Assembly (NCBI GenBank): GCA_023229545.1 | Contig: JALNZB010000035.1 | Location: 1-33,325 of the forward strand | Source: Sulfuritalea sp. | Lineage (GTDB): Bacteria > Pseudomonadota > Gammaproteobacteria > Burkholderiales > Rhodocyclaceae | DNA: 33,325 bases | Direction of reading: 5' to 3' | Part shown: positions 1-7,879 of the stretch, one piece after another | Layout: each line of letters opens with the position of its first letter | Numbering within the stretch: position 1 is the stretch's first letter | Made by a program: the position numbers and the translations under genes | The notes under the pieces: generated by a model | Databases searched by the model: none | What the model was told of the DNA's origin: nothing | The model's input: the letters and a program-made list of their open reading frames with translations, nothing else

Positions 1-42
1 CTTCTGGAATCCCTTCACTGCCGCCAGCGTCATCTGTTTCAT
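1..42 (-). CDS. IS5-family transposase, first 14 codons (partial)
   Basis: The minus strand from 42 reads MKQMTLAAVKGFQK and then leaves the window. IS5-family transposases often open with a very similar MKQMT-type sequence followed by a lysine/arginine-rich stretch. A second in-frame ATG at 33-31 is an alternative start. The gene points away from the neighbouring deaminase and lies inside the element whose end is at 121. Only 42 bases are visible, so the call rests on this short match plus the terminal-repeat and target-duplication context. Confidence 0.55.
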   Translation of the reverse strand, partial: MKQMTLAAVKGFQK

Positions 43-121
43 CGTCTTGTCTGCCACTCTTCAAACCGAAAGGCCGATTATATATGACACACGCATTGAT
101 TGTAACTTATTCAGTGGTTCC
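1..121 (-). mobile_element. End of an IS5-type insertion sequence (partial)
   Basis: The outer end read inward on the minus strand is ggaaccactgaataagttac. It resembles the terminal repeat of IS5 elements, which begins ggaaggtgcgaacaagt. Directly outside it lies TTAA (122-125), which fits the YTAR target duplication known for IS5. A transposase start follows about 80 bases inside. The rest of the element lies beyond the window, so the second terminal repeat and second TTAA cannot be seen. The terminal-repeat match is from memory. Confidence 0.7.
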
Positions 122-125
122 TTAA
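122..125. other. Probable IS target-site duplication TTAA
   Basis: TTAA follows immediately after the last base of the IS terminal repeat. It matches the YTAR target preference of IS5-type elements. The partner copy would lie outside the window. Confidence 0.5.
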
Positions 126-180
126 GTTCTAAACAGAATGCAACACTCAACTAGCGCGCAATCGTAAAGGTGCGCTGCGG

Positions 181-624
181 TCAAATCCAGACGTACTCGA
201 TGCCTGTTTCCTTGAATAGCACCTCTGTGCGCCGAATATGCTCCTGCCACCGGGTGACAAAATCGTCGTCTGGCTTGGGGCAGAACACATGCTTGATCCC
301 GGCCTGCACGATCGCTCGGGCGCAATCCATGCACGGAGGATGGCTGACGACCAGGCTGCTTCCGTCCAGGGGAGTGCCGACGCGCGCCGCATTTGTGATT
401 GCGTTCATTTCCGCATGCGAAAACCAGAAGTATTTCTCCGGTCGTGTCTGGCCGCGCTCATCTTCATCGGCACTGCATCCGCGCGGCGCCCCGTTGTAGC
501 CAAGCGACCTGACTTCGTTGCTCGGGCCGACGATAATCGCGCCGACCTTCGTGCTGGTGTCCTTGCTTAGTTGCGCAGCCGCCAGGGCGATGTCGAGATA
601 CTTGCGTGCTTTTTCCGGTGTCAT
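181..624 (-). CDS. Deoxycytidylate (dCMP) deaminase-like zinc enzyme
   Basis: A 147-residue protein of the cytidine/deoxycytidylate deaminase family. Members of this branch convert dCMP to dUMP for dTTP synthesis (ComEB-like); some act on other nucleotides. The zinc site is complete: His70-Ala-Glu72 (HAE) holds one ligand and the proton-shuttling Glu, and Pro97-Cys98 with Cys101 (PCxxC) gives the other two ligands. The region around residues 43-50 (YNGAPRGC) fits the dCMP deaminase substrate loop. The ATG at 624 has a GGAGAG Shine-Dalgarno about 4 bases upstream. It is transcribed alone toward the IS5 element and is divergent from the membrane protein at 1038. The substrate is inferred from family resemblance. 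Confidence 0.88.
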   Translation of the reverse strand: MTPEKARKYLDIALAAAQLSKDTSTKVGAIIVGPSNEVRSLGYNGAPRGCSADEDERGQTRPEKYFWFSHAEMNAITNAARVGTPLDGSSLVVSHPPCMDCARAIVQAGIKHVFCPKPDDDFVTRWQEHIRRTEVLFKETGIEYVWI

Positions 625-625
625 A

Positions 626-1037
626 CGCTCTCCAGTGTGTTGGCAGCCGATCGGTCACGGACCCCCGCTATTTTGGTTATCCAGCAACATGCGGGCCTGG
701 AATGGACATCTCGAACGGCTGGCATTGGCCGTTCGGAAAACATTATGCTGCATCGTGCCCAAAGAAGACGCAGGCGGGCCAAAAAACAAACACTCGGGAA
801 TGTTCGGGGTCACGGGCGCGGCGCGGCCTTATCGCGCACGTTCCCGGACGCGATCGCCCGCGCTGAGCTTCCGACAACCCGCCCAGTCATGCCGCGTGGC
901 AGGAGCATAATTGCCGAGGCCGTTAAACGGGAGAGCGGAAATGCGTAGAGCGATTTTGACGAGGCTGCTGGTTGTCGCGGGCAGCCGTGCGTCGGTCTCG
1001 GGCAAAAAAAGCGCGGGGGCCCCAAACGGGATGCGAC
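626..1037. other. Divergent intergenic region, 412 bp
   Basis: This gap between two divergent genes holds an 8-bp inverted repeat at 712-735 and a 38-codon ORF at 941-1057 with a good ribosome site. I found no convincing sigma-70 promoter on either strand. Confidence 0.5.
712..735. repeat. Perfect 8-bp inverted repeat
   Basis: CGAACGGC, an 8-base loop, then GCCGTTCG. It lies about 90 bp upstream of the deaminase start and 300 bp upstream of the membrane protein. It could be a regulator site or an RNA hairpin. There is no T-tract to make it a classical terminator. Confidence 0.45.
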
Positions 1038-1057
1038 ATGACTACGCGCCCTCTTGA
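941..1057 (+). CDS. Possible 38-residue leader peptide
   Basis: This ORF starts MRRAILTRLLVVAGSR and ends at a TGA that lies inside the next gene, 20 bases past its ATG at 1038. The start has a strong GGGAG ribosome site about 8 bases upstream, better than that of the downstream gene. The N-terminus is basic then hydrophobic but too short to be a confident membrane segment. It may allow translational coupling to the membrane protein, or be a chance ORF in GC-rich DNA. I do not recognise the sequence. Confidence 0.25.
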   Translation: MRRAILTRLLVVAGSRASVSGKKSAGAPNGMRHDYAPS

Positions 1058-2021
1058 GCTTTGCGTAAATCCACGACCGGTCGATGCCGCCATCGGCATC
1101 ATCTGGATCTACCTTTGCCCTGGCCCGCTCCAGGTTCTGGTCGCCGGATTCGGACTCTACCCGGCGCTCTTGATTGCGGTAAACACGAACATGATAAAGG
1201 CCGGACCATGGCCTTTTTCGATGACCCTGCTCGGTGCGACGCTTGCTCTCTACCTGCTCTTCATGGGAATTGAACTTTCATGGCTCGCCCTGCGGTTGAG
1301 ACGGCGGGCTGCCTGGAGAACATCACACTTCGCGCCTCACCGACTGGTCATTGATGACGAGGGCGTGACCTCCAGTTGTGATTTTGACAGCCAACGGATC
1401 GCGTGGAAGGACATTCGTGGCGTGCAGAGCGGGTTTGGATATGTATTTGTCCGTCTTGCCAAATTCGGGATCATGCCGATTCCGCTGCGCGAATTCGGGT
1501 CGGACGCGGATGTCCTGGAGTTGCTGAATAGGCGGCGCCGGCTCGCTTCCGGACGAGGCAGGATGGTTGCTGCATTTCGTTGGCTGGGAGTCGTCGCAAG
1601 TCTCCTCATTGCCGTGAAAATTGTGATGGGCCTTTTTTCCGGTTTCACGCTTGATCATCAGGTTCAGAATGGCGTGCGGCTCGCAAAAAAGTTGCCGCCT
1701 GCCATGGAGCGTTTCCAGGTCAACCGGGGGAAATTGCCGAATAGTCTGGCTGAACTGTCCGCATGGTCGCCGGATCTTGCGCAAAATACCAAGGATGTCT
1801 ATGCGGAACCGCTGCATTACAGCGCTCGTGGCGACGCTTTCGTTCTGGTGAGTTACGGACGGGACAGGCGACCGGATGGAAGCGATTACTGGAACACACG
1901 AGAAACGCGTGCCCTTGTCCGCGATGCTCCGGTGAGCCGTTCGCATTTCGCGTGCAGGGATCCGGACACCGACCTGGTGGTTTCGGATCGGGGCCTGCAC
2001 AATGCGTGCTCATCGGAATAG
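1038..2021 (+). CDS. Membrane protein: PH-like domain plus GspG-like periplasmic domain
   Basis: I do not recognise this 327-residue protein as a named family. It has two hydrophobic segments near residues 20-48 and 60-87, then a basic RLRRR stretch that should sit in the cytoplasm. Residues about 100-155 look like a YcxB/PH-type beta-rich domain (VIDDEGV ... IAWKDIRGV ... IPIPLREF pattern). A third hydrophobic segment follows at about 170-193. The remainder should be periplasmic. It contains a stretch (about 210-275) resembling the C-terminal half of GspG/pseudopilin-like domains: an NRGKLPNSLAEL motif, then DVYAEPLHY, FVLVSYGRDRRPDG. The start at 1038 was chosen because the longer frame beginning at 972 has an arginine-rich lead and no ribosome site. 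Function unknown; a sensing role spanning the membrane would be speculation. Confidence 0.7.
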   Translation: MTTRPLELCVNPRPVDAAIGIIWIYLCPGPLQVLVAGFGLYPALLIAVNTNMIKAGPWPFSMTLLGATLALYLLFMGIELSWLALRLRRRAAWRTSHFAPHRLVIDDEGVTSSCDFDSQRIAWKDIRGVQSGFGYVFVRLAKFGIMPIPLREFGSDADVLELLNRRRRLASGRGRMVAAFRWLGVVASLLIAVKIVMGLFSGFTLDHQVQNGVRLAKKLPPAMERFQVNRGKLPNSLAELSAWSPDLAQNTKDVYAEPLHYSARGDAFVLVSYGRDRRPDGSDYWNTRETRALVRDAPVSRSHFACRDPDTDLVVSDRGLHNACSSE

Positions 2022-2311
2022 GGCAAGACCATCAGCCCGGCTTCTGGCCGACAGGGAGAGTTCGCCAGGGTTTCCAGGCGATACATCGCTTTGGCCGGGA
2101 AGCGGTTCGCCACATGCTTCAACCGCCGTCCCGCCAGCGCCGACTTTTGCCGCAACAGCGCGCGGCGCATGTCGCTTGCAAACGAATCGGCTGCATAATT
2201 CCGCATGCGCGCCGCGAGAATGGCGACGGGGCCGCGCCTCTTCAGACCAACCGCCTTGCATGGAATCGGCATGAACCTACAACCAGCAGCACGAATCGGG
2301 GCGCACTCGCC
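2022..2311. other. Intergenic region upstream of the Lon-like gene
   Basis: This 290-bp gap lacks a supported gene. It contains copy A of the dispersed 23-bp repeat (2124-2146). A CATAAT at 2194-2199 has no well-placed -35 partner, so no promoter is called. Confidence 0.4.
2124..2146 (+). repeat. Dispersed 23-bp repeat, copy A (intergenic)
   Basis: Identical over 23 bases to copies at 7604-7626 and 13258-13280. The core is GTCCCGCCAGCGCCGACTT. This copy lies in non-coding DNA upstream of the Lon-like gene. Confidence 0.8.
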
Positions 2312-4744
2312 GTGAACGACCTCAAGCCGCTTGACGCGCAGGCGCTGTATCGCCGTTGCGATCCCGCTCTGCTCGATTGCGAGACGTCCGACCAGTTGCC
2401 GCCGCTGGAAGAGATTTTCGGCCAGGCCCGCGCCGTCGAAGCCCTGCATTTCGCCATCGACATTGCGCGCCCCGGCTATAACTTGTTTGTGCTTGGCGAA
2501 CCCGGCAGCAGCCGCCATGACGACGTCCGCGAGTTGCTGGAGGCGAAGGCGGCAAGCCTGCCGGCGCCGGTCGATTGCTGTTACGTCAATAACTTTGCCG
2601 ACTCCCAGACGCCGCGCATCCTGACGCTGGCGGCCGGGCGCGGCGCCGACCTGCGCCGCGACATGCAGCGACTGGTCGAGGAACTGGAGCCGGCCATTTC
2701 GGCCGCCTTCGACAGCGAGGATTTTCGTACCCATGCCGAGGCCATCCAGAAGGAATTCAAGGAACGCGAAACCAGTGCCCTGAACCAGCTCGGCGACGAA
2801 TCCAGGCAGCAGGGAGTCGCCCTGGTGCGCACTCCGCAGGGCTTCGCCTTCGCCCCGCTGGCCGGCGAGGAGCCGATGGAGCCCGATGCCTTCGCCGCGC
2901 TGCCGGACGAGGAAAAGCTGCGACTGGGCCGCCTGATCGCCGAATTCGGCGAGCGCCTGCAAAAACTGCTGCACCAGTTTCCGCGCTGGCGGCGGGAAAT
3001 GCAGGGGCGCCTCAAGCAACTCGGTCGCGACACCATGAGTCTCGCCATCGGGCACCTGATCGACGAACTGAAGGAACGCTACGCCGGGCTGGAGAACGTG
3101 CTGATCTTTCTCGACGAGGTGCTGGCCGACATCGTCGAATATGGCGAAAGCCTGCGCGAGCAGCACGGCGACAGCGAGGGATTCGAACTGACCGGCGAGG
3201 GCATTTCGGTGCAGCGCTACCAGGTCAATCTGCTGGTCGATCACGGCGGCAGCAACTCGGCGCCGATCATCGTCGAGGACAATCCGACCTATCCCAACCT
3301 GATCGGTCGCGTCGACCATATGTCGCACATGGGCACCCTGTTCACCAACTTCACGCTGATCAGGGCGGGGGCGCTGCACCGCGCCAACGGCGGCTTCCTG
3401 ATGCTGGACGCGGACAAGATCCTGCGCCAGCCCTTTGCCTGGGAGGCGCTCAAGCGCACCCTGAAAGCCGGGGAAATCCGCATCGAATCCCTGGAGCGGA
3501 CCATCGGCTTCACCAGCGCGCTGCCGCTGGAGCCGGCGCCGGTGGCGCTTTCATGCAAGCTCGTGCTGTTCGGCGAGCCGCTGCTGTACTACCTGCTCAA
3601 GGAATACGACCCCGAATTCAGCGAACTTTTCCGCGTCGCCGCCGATTTTGAAACCGATGTCGAACGCAGCGACGACAACACCCGTCGCCTTGCCCGCAGA
3701 ATTGGCGGCCTCTGCCGCCGCGACGGCCTGCATCCCTTCGAGCGGACGGCCGTGGCCCGCGTCATCGAGCAGTCGGCGCGCTTTGCCGACGATGCCGAAC
3801 GCCTGTCCACCAACACCCGGCACATCGTCAATCTGCTGCACGAGGCGGATCATTGCGCCGCCCGCGCCGGGCGCGCCACGGTGGGCGTCGACGCGGTCGA
3901 AGAGGCGCTGGCGGCCCAGGTCCGGCGCCATGACCGGCTGCGCGACCACTATCGGCAGGCGATCCTCAACAACACCTTGCTGATCGCCTCCAGCGGCGGC
4001 CATGTCGGCCAGATCAACGGACTCGCCGTTATCGATCTCGGCGACTTCCGCTTTGCCCATCCGGTGCGCATCACCGCCACCGTCCGGGTCGGCGAGGGCG
4101 ATGTCATCGACATCGAGCGCGAGACCGAAATGGGCGGACCGATCCATTCAAAGGGCGTGATGATCCTCTCCTCCTTCCTTGCCACGCGCTATTCGAGCCA
4201 GGTACCGCTGTCGCTTTCGGCCAGCCTGGTGTTCGAACAATCCTACGGCCCGGTGGAGGGCGACAGCGCCTCGCTGGCCGAACTCTGCGCCTTGCTGTCG
4301 GCATTGTCCGGCGCGGCCATAGACCAGTCGCTGGCCGTGACGGGGTCCGTCAACCAGTTCGGCATGGTGCAGGCGATCGGCGGGGTCAATGAAAAGATCG
4401 AGGGATTCTTCGACATCTGCCGTCTGCGCGGACTCACCGGTCGTCAGGGCGTGGTCATTCCCGAAGCCAACCTCAAGCATCTGATGCTGCGCCAGGATGT
4501 GGTTGCCGCGGCGGCCGAAGGAAAGTTCCGCATCCATGCGGTTGCCGGCGTCGAGCAGGCCATCGAGCTACTGACCGGCATTGCGGCGGGAGAGCCGGAT
4601 GACGAAGGCGTGGTGCCGGAAGGCAGCATCAATTACCTGGTCGCCACGCGCATGATGGAAATGTCGCAAGTGCGCCAATCCTTCGCCGGCGGCGGCAAGC
4701 ACCGGCGCCGCGAGCGGACGGCCACGGGCGGCAATCACGGCTGA
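2312..4744 (+). CDS. Lon-like AAA+ family protease (LonB/LonH type)
   Basis: An 810-residue ATP-dependent protease relative of the AAA_32/Lon_C group (E. coli YcbZ/LonH-like). The C-terminal protease domain carries the catalytic Ser652 in GDSAS and Lys695 in NEKIEGF. The 43-residue spacing equals that of Ser679 and Lys722 in E. coli Lon. The Walker A region near residues 60-70 (VLGEPGSSRHD) lacks the usual GK[ST], as is common in this group. A Walker B-like GGFLMLDADKIL is present near residue 360. Start is the GTG at 2312; the frame is open far upstream but homologues begin close to KPLDAQALYRRCDP, and no in-frame ATG is suitable. The Shine-Dalgarno is weak. It converges on the alcohol dehydrogenase remnant. 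Targets are unknown. Confidence 0.9.
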   Translation: MNDLKPLDAQALYRRCDPALLDCETSDQLPPLEEIFGQARAVEALHFAIDIARPGYNLFVLGEPGSSRHDDVRELLEAKAASLPAPVDCCYVNNFADSQTPRILTLAAGRGADLRRDMQRLVEELEPAISAAFDSEDFRTHAEAIQKEFKERETSALNQLGDESRQQGVALVRTPQGFAFAPLAGEEPMEPDAFAALPDEEKLRLGRLIAEFGERLQKLLHQFPRWRREMQGRLKQLGRDTMSLAIGHLIDELKERYAGLENVLIFLDEVLADIVEYGESLREQHGDSEGFELTGEGISVQRYQVNLLVDHGGSNSAPIIVEDNPTYPNLIGRVDHMSHMGTLFTNFTLIRAGALHRANGGFLMLDADKILRQPFAWEALKRTLKAGEIRIESLERTIGFTSALPLEPAPVALSCKLVLFGEPLLYYLLKEYDPEFSELFRVAADFETDVERSDDNTRRLARRIGGLCRRDGLHPFERTAVARVIEQSARFADDAERLSTNTRHIVNLLHEADHCAARAGRATVGVDAVEEALAAQVRRHDRLRDHYRQAILNNTLLIASSGGHVGQINGLAVIDLGDFRFAHPVRITATVRVGEGDVIDIERETEMGGPIHSKGVMILSSFLATRYSSQVPLSLSASLVFEQSYGPVEGDSASLAELCALLSALSGAAIDQSLAVTGSVNQFGMVQAIGGVNEKIEGFFDICRLRGLTGRQGVVIPEANLKHLMLRQDVVAAAAEGKFRIHAVAGVEQAIELLTGIAAGEPDDEGVVPEGSINYLVATRMMEMSQVRQSFAGGGKHRRRERTATGGNHG

Positions 4745-4776
4745 ACGCCCGGCGATCCGCGCCGGCTAGCCGTTCA
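4742..4776. terminator. Bidirectional hairpin between convergent genes
   Basis: TGAACG ... CGTTCA encloses CCGGCG, five bases, CGCCGG. The structure spans the stop codons of the Lon-like gene and the convergent alcohol dehydrogenase. There is no T-run on either side, so it may act as a barrier or a weak terminator. Confidence 0.45.
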
Positions 4777-5767
4777 TGGTCAGTACCCCGGCTCCCTGAT
4801 ACTCTCCCCGGCGCAACTGTCCCAGCGCCTCGTTGGCCAGCGCCAGCGGAAAGCGCCGAATCTCGCTGCGTATCGGCACCCGCGGCGCGAGGTCGAGGAA
4901 TTCCAGGCCATCGCGGCGGGTCAGGTTGGCGACCGAACGGATGCTGCGCTAGCCCCACAGAATGTCGTAGGGAAATGCCGGAATGTCGCTCATGTGGATG
5001 CCGGCGCAGACCACGCAACCGCCCTTCTCCAGATGGCGCAGCGCCGCCGGCACCAGGGTTCCGGCCGGGGCGAAGATCAGCGCGGCGTCGAGCCGGACCG
5101 GCGGCGTCTGGTCGCTGCCGCCGGCCCACGCGGCGCCCAGGCCGCGGGCGAATTCCTGGCTCGCGGTATCTCCCGGACGGGTGAAGGCGTGGAACTCGCG
5201 CCCCTGGAACTTCAGCACCTGGGCGACGATATGGGCGGCGGCGCCAAAGCCGTAGATGCCGATCCGGCGCGGCTCGCCGGCCAGGCGCAGGGCGCGATAG
5301 CCGATCAGTCCGGCGCACAGCAGCGGCGCCAGCAGCGCGGCATCGCCGTCGGCGGCAAGCGCGAAGCAATAGCGCGCATCGGCCACGGTGTATTCGGCAT
5401 AGCCGCCGTGGATCTGGTAGCCGGTGAAGCGCGCCTGGTCGCAGAGGTTTTCGCGGCCGCTGGCGCAGAAATGGCATTTGCCGCAGGTCCAGCCGAGCCA
5501 GGGCACGCCAACGCGCTGGCCGATCTGGAAACCCGTGACGTTGTCGCCGATGGCGGCGACGCGACCGACGATTTCGTGGCCGGGAATCATGGGCAGCACG
5601 GGATTCGGCAGTTCGCCGTCGATCAGGTGCAAATCCGTGCGGCATACGCCGCAGGCCTCCACCTCGATCAGCAGGCTGCCGCTGCCCGCTTGCGGCACCG
5701 GCAGTTCGACCGGGCGCAAGGGCGTCCCGGGCCGATCGAGGATCATGGCGCGCATGCGGCTTTTCAT
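4766..5767 (-). pseudogene. Zinc-dependent alcohol dehydrogenase, interrupted by one TAG
   Basis: The frame runs for 333 codons but has TAG at 4951-4949 (codon 273). The sequence resumes without frameshift as RSIRSVANLTRRDGLEFLDL, exactly as in intact zinc alcohol dehydrogenases, which usually have Glu at this place (WGERSIRSV). One G-to-T change in GAG explains the stop. Catalytic-zinc residues (CGVCRTDLH, GHEIVG), the structural-zinc cysteines (CGKCHFCASGRENLC) and a GIYGFGAAAH nucleotide loop are all present. It is the last gene of the acsA operon, and its ATG overlaps the pcm stop (ATGA). The product would lack about 60 residues that complete the fold. Recent inactivation, a sequencing error or TAG readthrough are the options. 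Confidence 0.85.
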
Positions 5768-6453
5768 GGTTGATCCATCAGGTCGTCGGAGGTTCCGGTC
5801 AGTGGCACGAAGGCCACCGGCAAGACGCTGGTTTCTTCAATGCGGCCGCTGCCGCTTTTGCTGACCACCACCAGATCCTGCGCGGCATGCTGCGCGCCGA
5901 TGGGTATGACGAGAATTCCGCCCGGTCGCAGTTGCTCGATCAGGGCCGGCGGAATACCGGTTGCCGCCGCAGCAACCAGGATCGCGTCGTAGGGCGCATG
6001 CTGCGGCCAGCCCAGCCAGCCGTCGCCGACGCGCACTTCGACATTGTCATAGCCGAGGCGGCGCAGTCTTTCCTTCGCTTCTATGGCAAGTTGCTCGACG
6101 ATTTCCATCGAGTAAACCTGTTTCACCAACTTGGACAGGATCGCGGCCTGGTAGCCGGAGCCGGTGCCGATCTCCAGCACCACCTGATCCGGTCGAGGCC
6201 GGATCAGGTCGCTCATCAGGGCCACGATGTAAGGCTGCGAGATGGTTTGCCCATGGCCGATCGGCAGCGGATGATTGGCGTAGGCGCTGTATCGAAGTTC
6301 GTCCGGCACAAAGTCATGACGCGGCACCTCGCGCAGGGCATCCATCACCCGATCGTCAAGCACCGAACGACCGGTAAGCTGGCGCGTGTCCCGGACTTCC
6401 TCGCGGATTTCATCCAGCAGGAAATCGATGTCCCTGTCGCCGCCGAATCTCAT
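5764..6453 (-). CDS. pcm: Protein-L-isoaspartate O-methyltransferase
   Basis: A 229-residue SAM-dependent repair enzyme that methylates isoaspartyl residues in aged proteins so they can return to aspartate. Motif I (VLEIGTGSG, residues 92-100) binds SAM, and the family signature GHGQTISQPYIVALM lies at about 66-80. The length is close to E. coli Pcm (208 residues), with a slightly longer N-terminus. Both ends overlap neighbours by ATGA: the start overlaps the acp stop and the stop overlaps the dehydrogenase start. This enforces coupled translation. Why a repair methyltransferase is placed in a 2-oxoacid dehydrogenase operon is not evident from the sequence. A second, sigma-S-linked pcm may exist elsewhere in the genome. 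Confidence 0.92.
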   Translation of the reverse strand: MRFGGDRDIDFLLDEIREEVRDTRQLTGRSVLDDRVMDALREVPRHDFVPDELRYSAYANHPLPIGHGQTISQPYIVALMSDLIRPRPDQVVLEIGTGSGYQAAILSKLVKQVYSMEIVEQLAIEAKERLRRLGYDNVEVRVGDGWLGWPQHAPYDAILVAAAATGIPPALIEQLRPGGILVIPIGAQHAAQDLVVVSKSGSGRIEETSVLPVAFVPLTGTSDDLMDQP

Positions 6454-6701
6454 GCATCCCCGAGCTTTTTTTGCAGGTAGGCCACCACGTCATCGAGGGT
6501 GATCAGCCTGGCGTAATCGGCCTCGGGGATATCCACCTTGAGTTTTTCGTGAAGCCCGAGCAGAAAGTTAAGCCAGTCCATCGAGTCCAGATCGACCTGA
6601 TTGCGCAACGGACGATCGCCGCGCAGTTCGTCGGCTTCGACCTCGGGCGCGATGGATAAAAGCGTGGTCAGGGCTGTGGTGCGAATTTCGGTCTCGTTCA
6701 T
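6450..6701 (-). CDS. Free-standing acyl carrier protein
   Basis: An 83-residue acyl carrier protein. Ser40 in LDSMDWLNF is the expected phosphopantetheine attachment site. The helix pattern and acidic character fit the PP-binding family, though DSMDW differs from the DSLD/E motif of fatty-acid AcpP. It is probably a specialised carrier, not the housekeeping AcpP. The start at 6701 is set by an ATGA overlap with the E2 stop, and the stop overlaps pcm in the same way. Placement directly after E2 suggests it may accept or present an acyl group made by, or feeding, the dehydrogenase; that is inference. No phosphopantetheinyl transferase is visible in the window. Confidence 0.88.
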   Translation of the reverse strand: MNETEIRTTALTTLLSIAPEVEADELRGDRPLRNQVDLDSMDWLNFLLGLHEKLKVDIPEADYARLITLDDVVAYLQKKLGDA

Positions 6702-7879
6702 TGGTCGAGGTCCTCGGGATGTTGCAGCAGATCGCTGAGTTCGCGCAGGAAGAGTGCGCCGCGATGACCGTCCGATACCCGGTGGTCGGCCGAGAGGCTG
6801 GCCGTCACGACCGGCAGCACCTTGAGCTCGCCGTTCTCTGCCCATGGGCGCTCGGCGACGCGACCGAAACCCACCAGCGCCACCTGTGGCGGCGTGATGA
6901 CGCCGAACACGGCCTGCGATCCCTGGTCGCCGAGATTGGTCACCGTAATCGTCGACTCGCTCATCTCGGAACTCTTCAGCGAGCCGGCGCGGGTGCGCTT
7001 GACCAGGTCGGTGAGTTCCTGCATCAGCAGCGTCAGCGGCTTGCTGTCGGCATCGAGCAGCGCCGGCGCGATCAGGCCGCCCTGGCGCAGCGAAATCGCC
7101 ACGCCGAGATGGATGGCGACACTTGGCACGAAGCCGCCATCGTTCTCTTGGCGCCAGTAGCCGTTGAGCTCGGGATAGCGCTTGAGGGCGATGGCGACGG
7201 CCTTCAGCAGCAACACCGCTGGCAGCAGGCGCTCGTTCATCGGGCGCTGCGCGTTGGTCGCCTGCAGCCAGGCAAGCGCCGCAGCCAGCGGAATGTCCTC
7301 GGCGACGTAGTAGTGCGGAATCTCGCGCTTGGAGCGGCTCATCGCGGCGGCGATGGTCTTGCGCATGTCGGCGGCGCGGTCTGTGATTTTGGTCGCAACG
7401 GGAGCGGCTTGCGGCGTCGGCTGAAGTGTCGCCGCCGCCGCTTCGACATCCTGCAAAGTCACCGCGCCGCGCGGGCCGGTGCCGGTGATGTTGGCGAGAT
7501 CGACGCCTTTTTCCTCGGCGTGTTTGCGCGCGGCGGGCGAGACCATGCGGCGCGATGCGGCGGCAGGTGCAGCAATGGCAGCAGCCGGCCCAGCCGTCGC
7601 AGGCGCCGTCCCGCCAGCGCCGACTTCCGCAGGAGCGGTCTCGCCGGCTTCGAGCAGCAGCGCCATCACCGTGCCCACCGACATTGTTTGTCCGATCCCG
7701 GCGATCAGTTGGTGCACCCTTCCCTCCTGCCAGCTCTCGATATCCACGGCGGCTTTCGAGGTGTCGACAATGGCGACCACCTGGCCCTTTTTCACCGTGT
7801 CACCAACGCCGACTTTCCATTCGAGCAGGGTGCCCTCGTCCATGTCGGAACCCAGCGAGGGGAGCTTGAATTCGATCAT
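6698..7879 (-). CDS. Dihydrolipoamide acyltransferase (E2) of a 2-oxoacid dehydrogenase
   Basis: A 393-residue E2 core subunit. Residues 1-75 form one lipoyl domain with the lipoylated Lys42 in DTSKA. A linker rich in Ala/Pro/Gly follows (about 80-108). Residues about 110-145 form the E1/E3-binding domain (MVSPAARKHAEEKG ... GTGPRGAV). The rest is the catalytic acyltransferase domain with His366 and Asp370 in DHRVSDG. The single lipoyl domain and the partner alpha/beta E1 make it like acetoin dehydrogenase or Gram-positive-type pyruvate dehydrogenase. No E3 (dihydrolipoamide dehydrogenase) gene is present, so E3 must come from elsewhere. The linker contains a copy of the dispersed 23-bp repeat. 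Start and stop both overlap neighbours by ATGA. Confidence 0.92.
   Translation of the reverse strand: MIEFKLPSLGSDMDEGTLLEWKVGVGDTVKKGQVVAIVDTSKAAVDIESWQEGRVHQLIAGIGQTMSVGTVMALLLEAGETAPAEVGAGGTAPATAGPAAAIAAPAAASRRMVSPAARKHAEEKGVDLANITGTGPRGAVTLQDVEAAAATLQPTPQAAPVATKITDRAADMRKTIAAAMSRSKREIPHYYVAEDIPLAAALAWLQATNAQRPMNERLLPAVLLLKAVAIALKRYPELNGYWRQENDGGFVPSVAIHLGVAISLRQGGLIAPALLDADSKPLTLLMQELTDLVKRTRAGSLKSSEMSESTITVTNLGDQGSQAVFGVITPPQVALVGFGRVAERPWAENGELKVLPVVTASLSADHRVSDGHRGALFLRELSDLLQHPEDLDQ
7604..7626 (+). repeat. Dispersed 23-bp repeat, copy B (inside E2 linker)
   Basis: Identical to copies A and C over 23 bases, and to copy C over 26. It is read by the E2 gene from the opposite strand, giving EVGAGGTA in the flexible linker between the lipoyl and E1/E3-binding domains. 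Confidence 0.8.

Noticed and set aside
2176..2199. TTGCAA ... CATAAT as a promoter for the Lon-like gene
   Set aside because: The spacer is only 12 bases, too short for sigma-70.
1886..3379. Long antisense frame (about 497 codons) opposite the Lon-like gene
   Set aside because: It is a shadow of a GC-rich coding frame; its composition is odd and no domain is recognised, whereas the plus strand encodes a complete protease.
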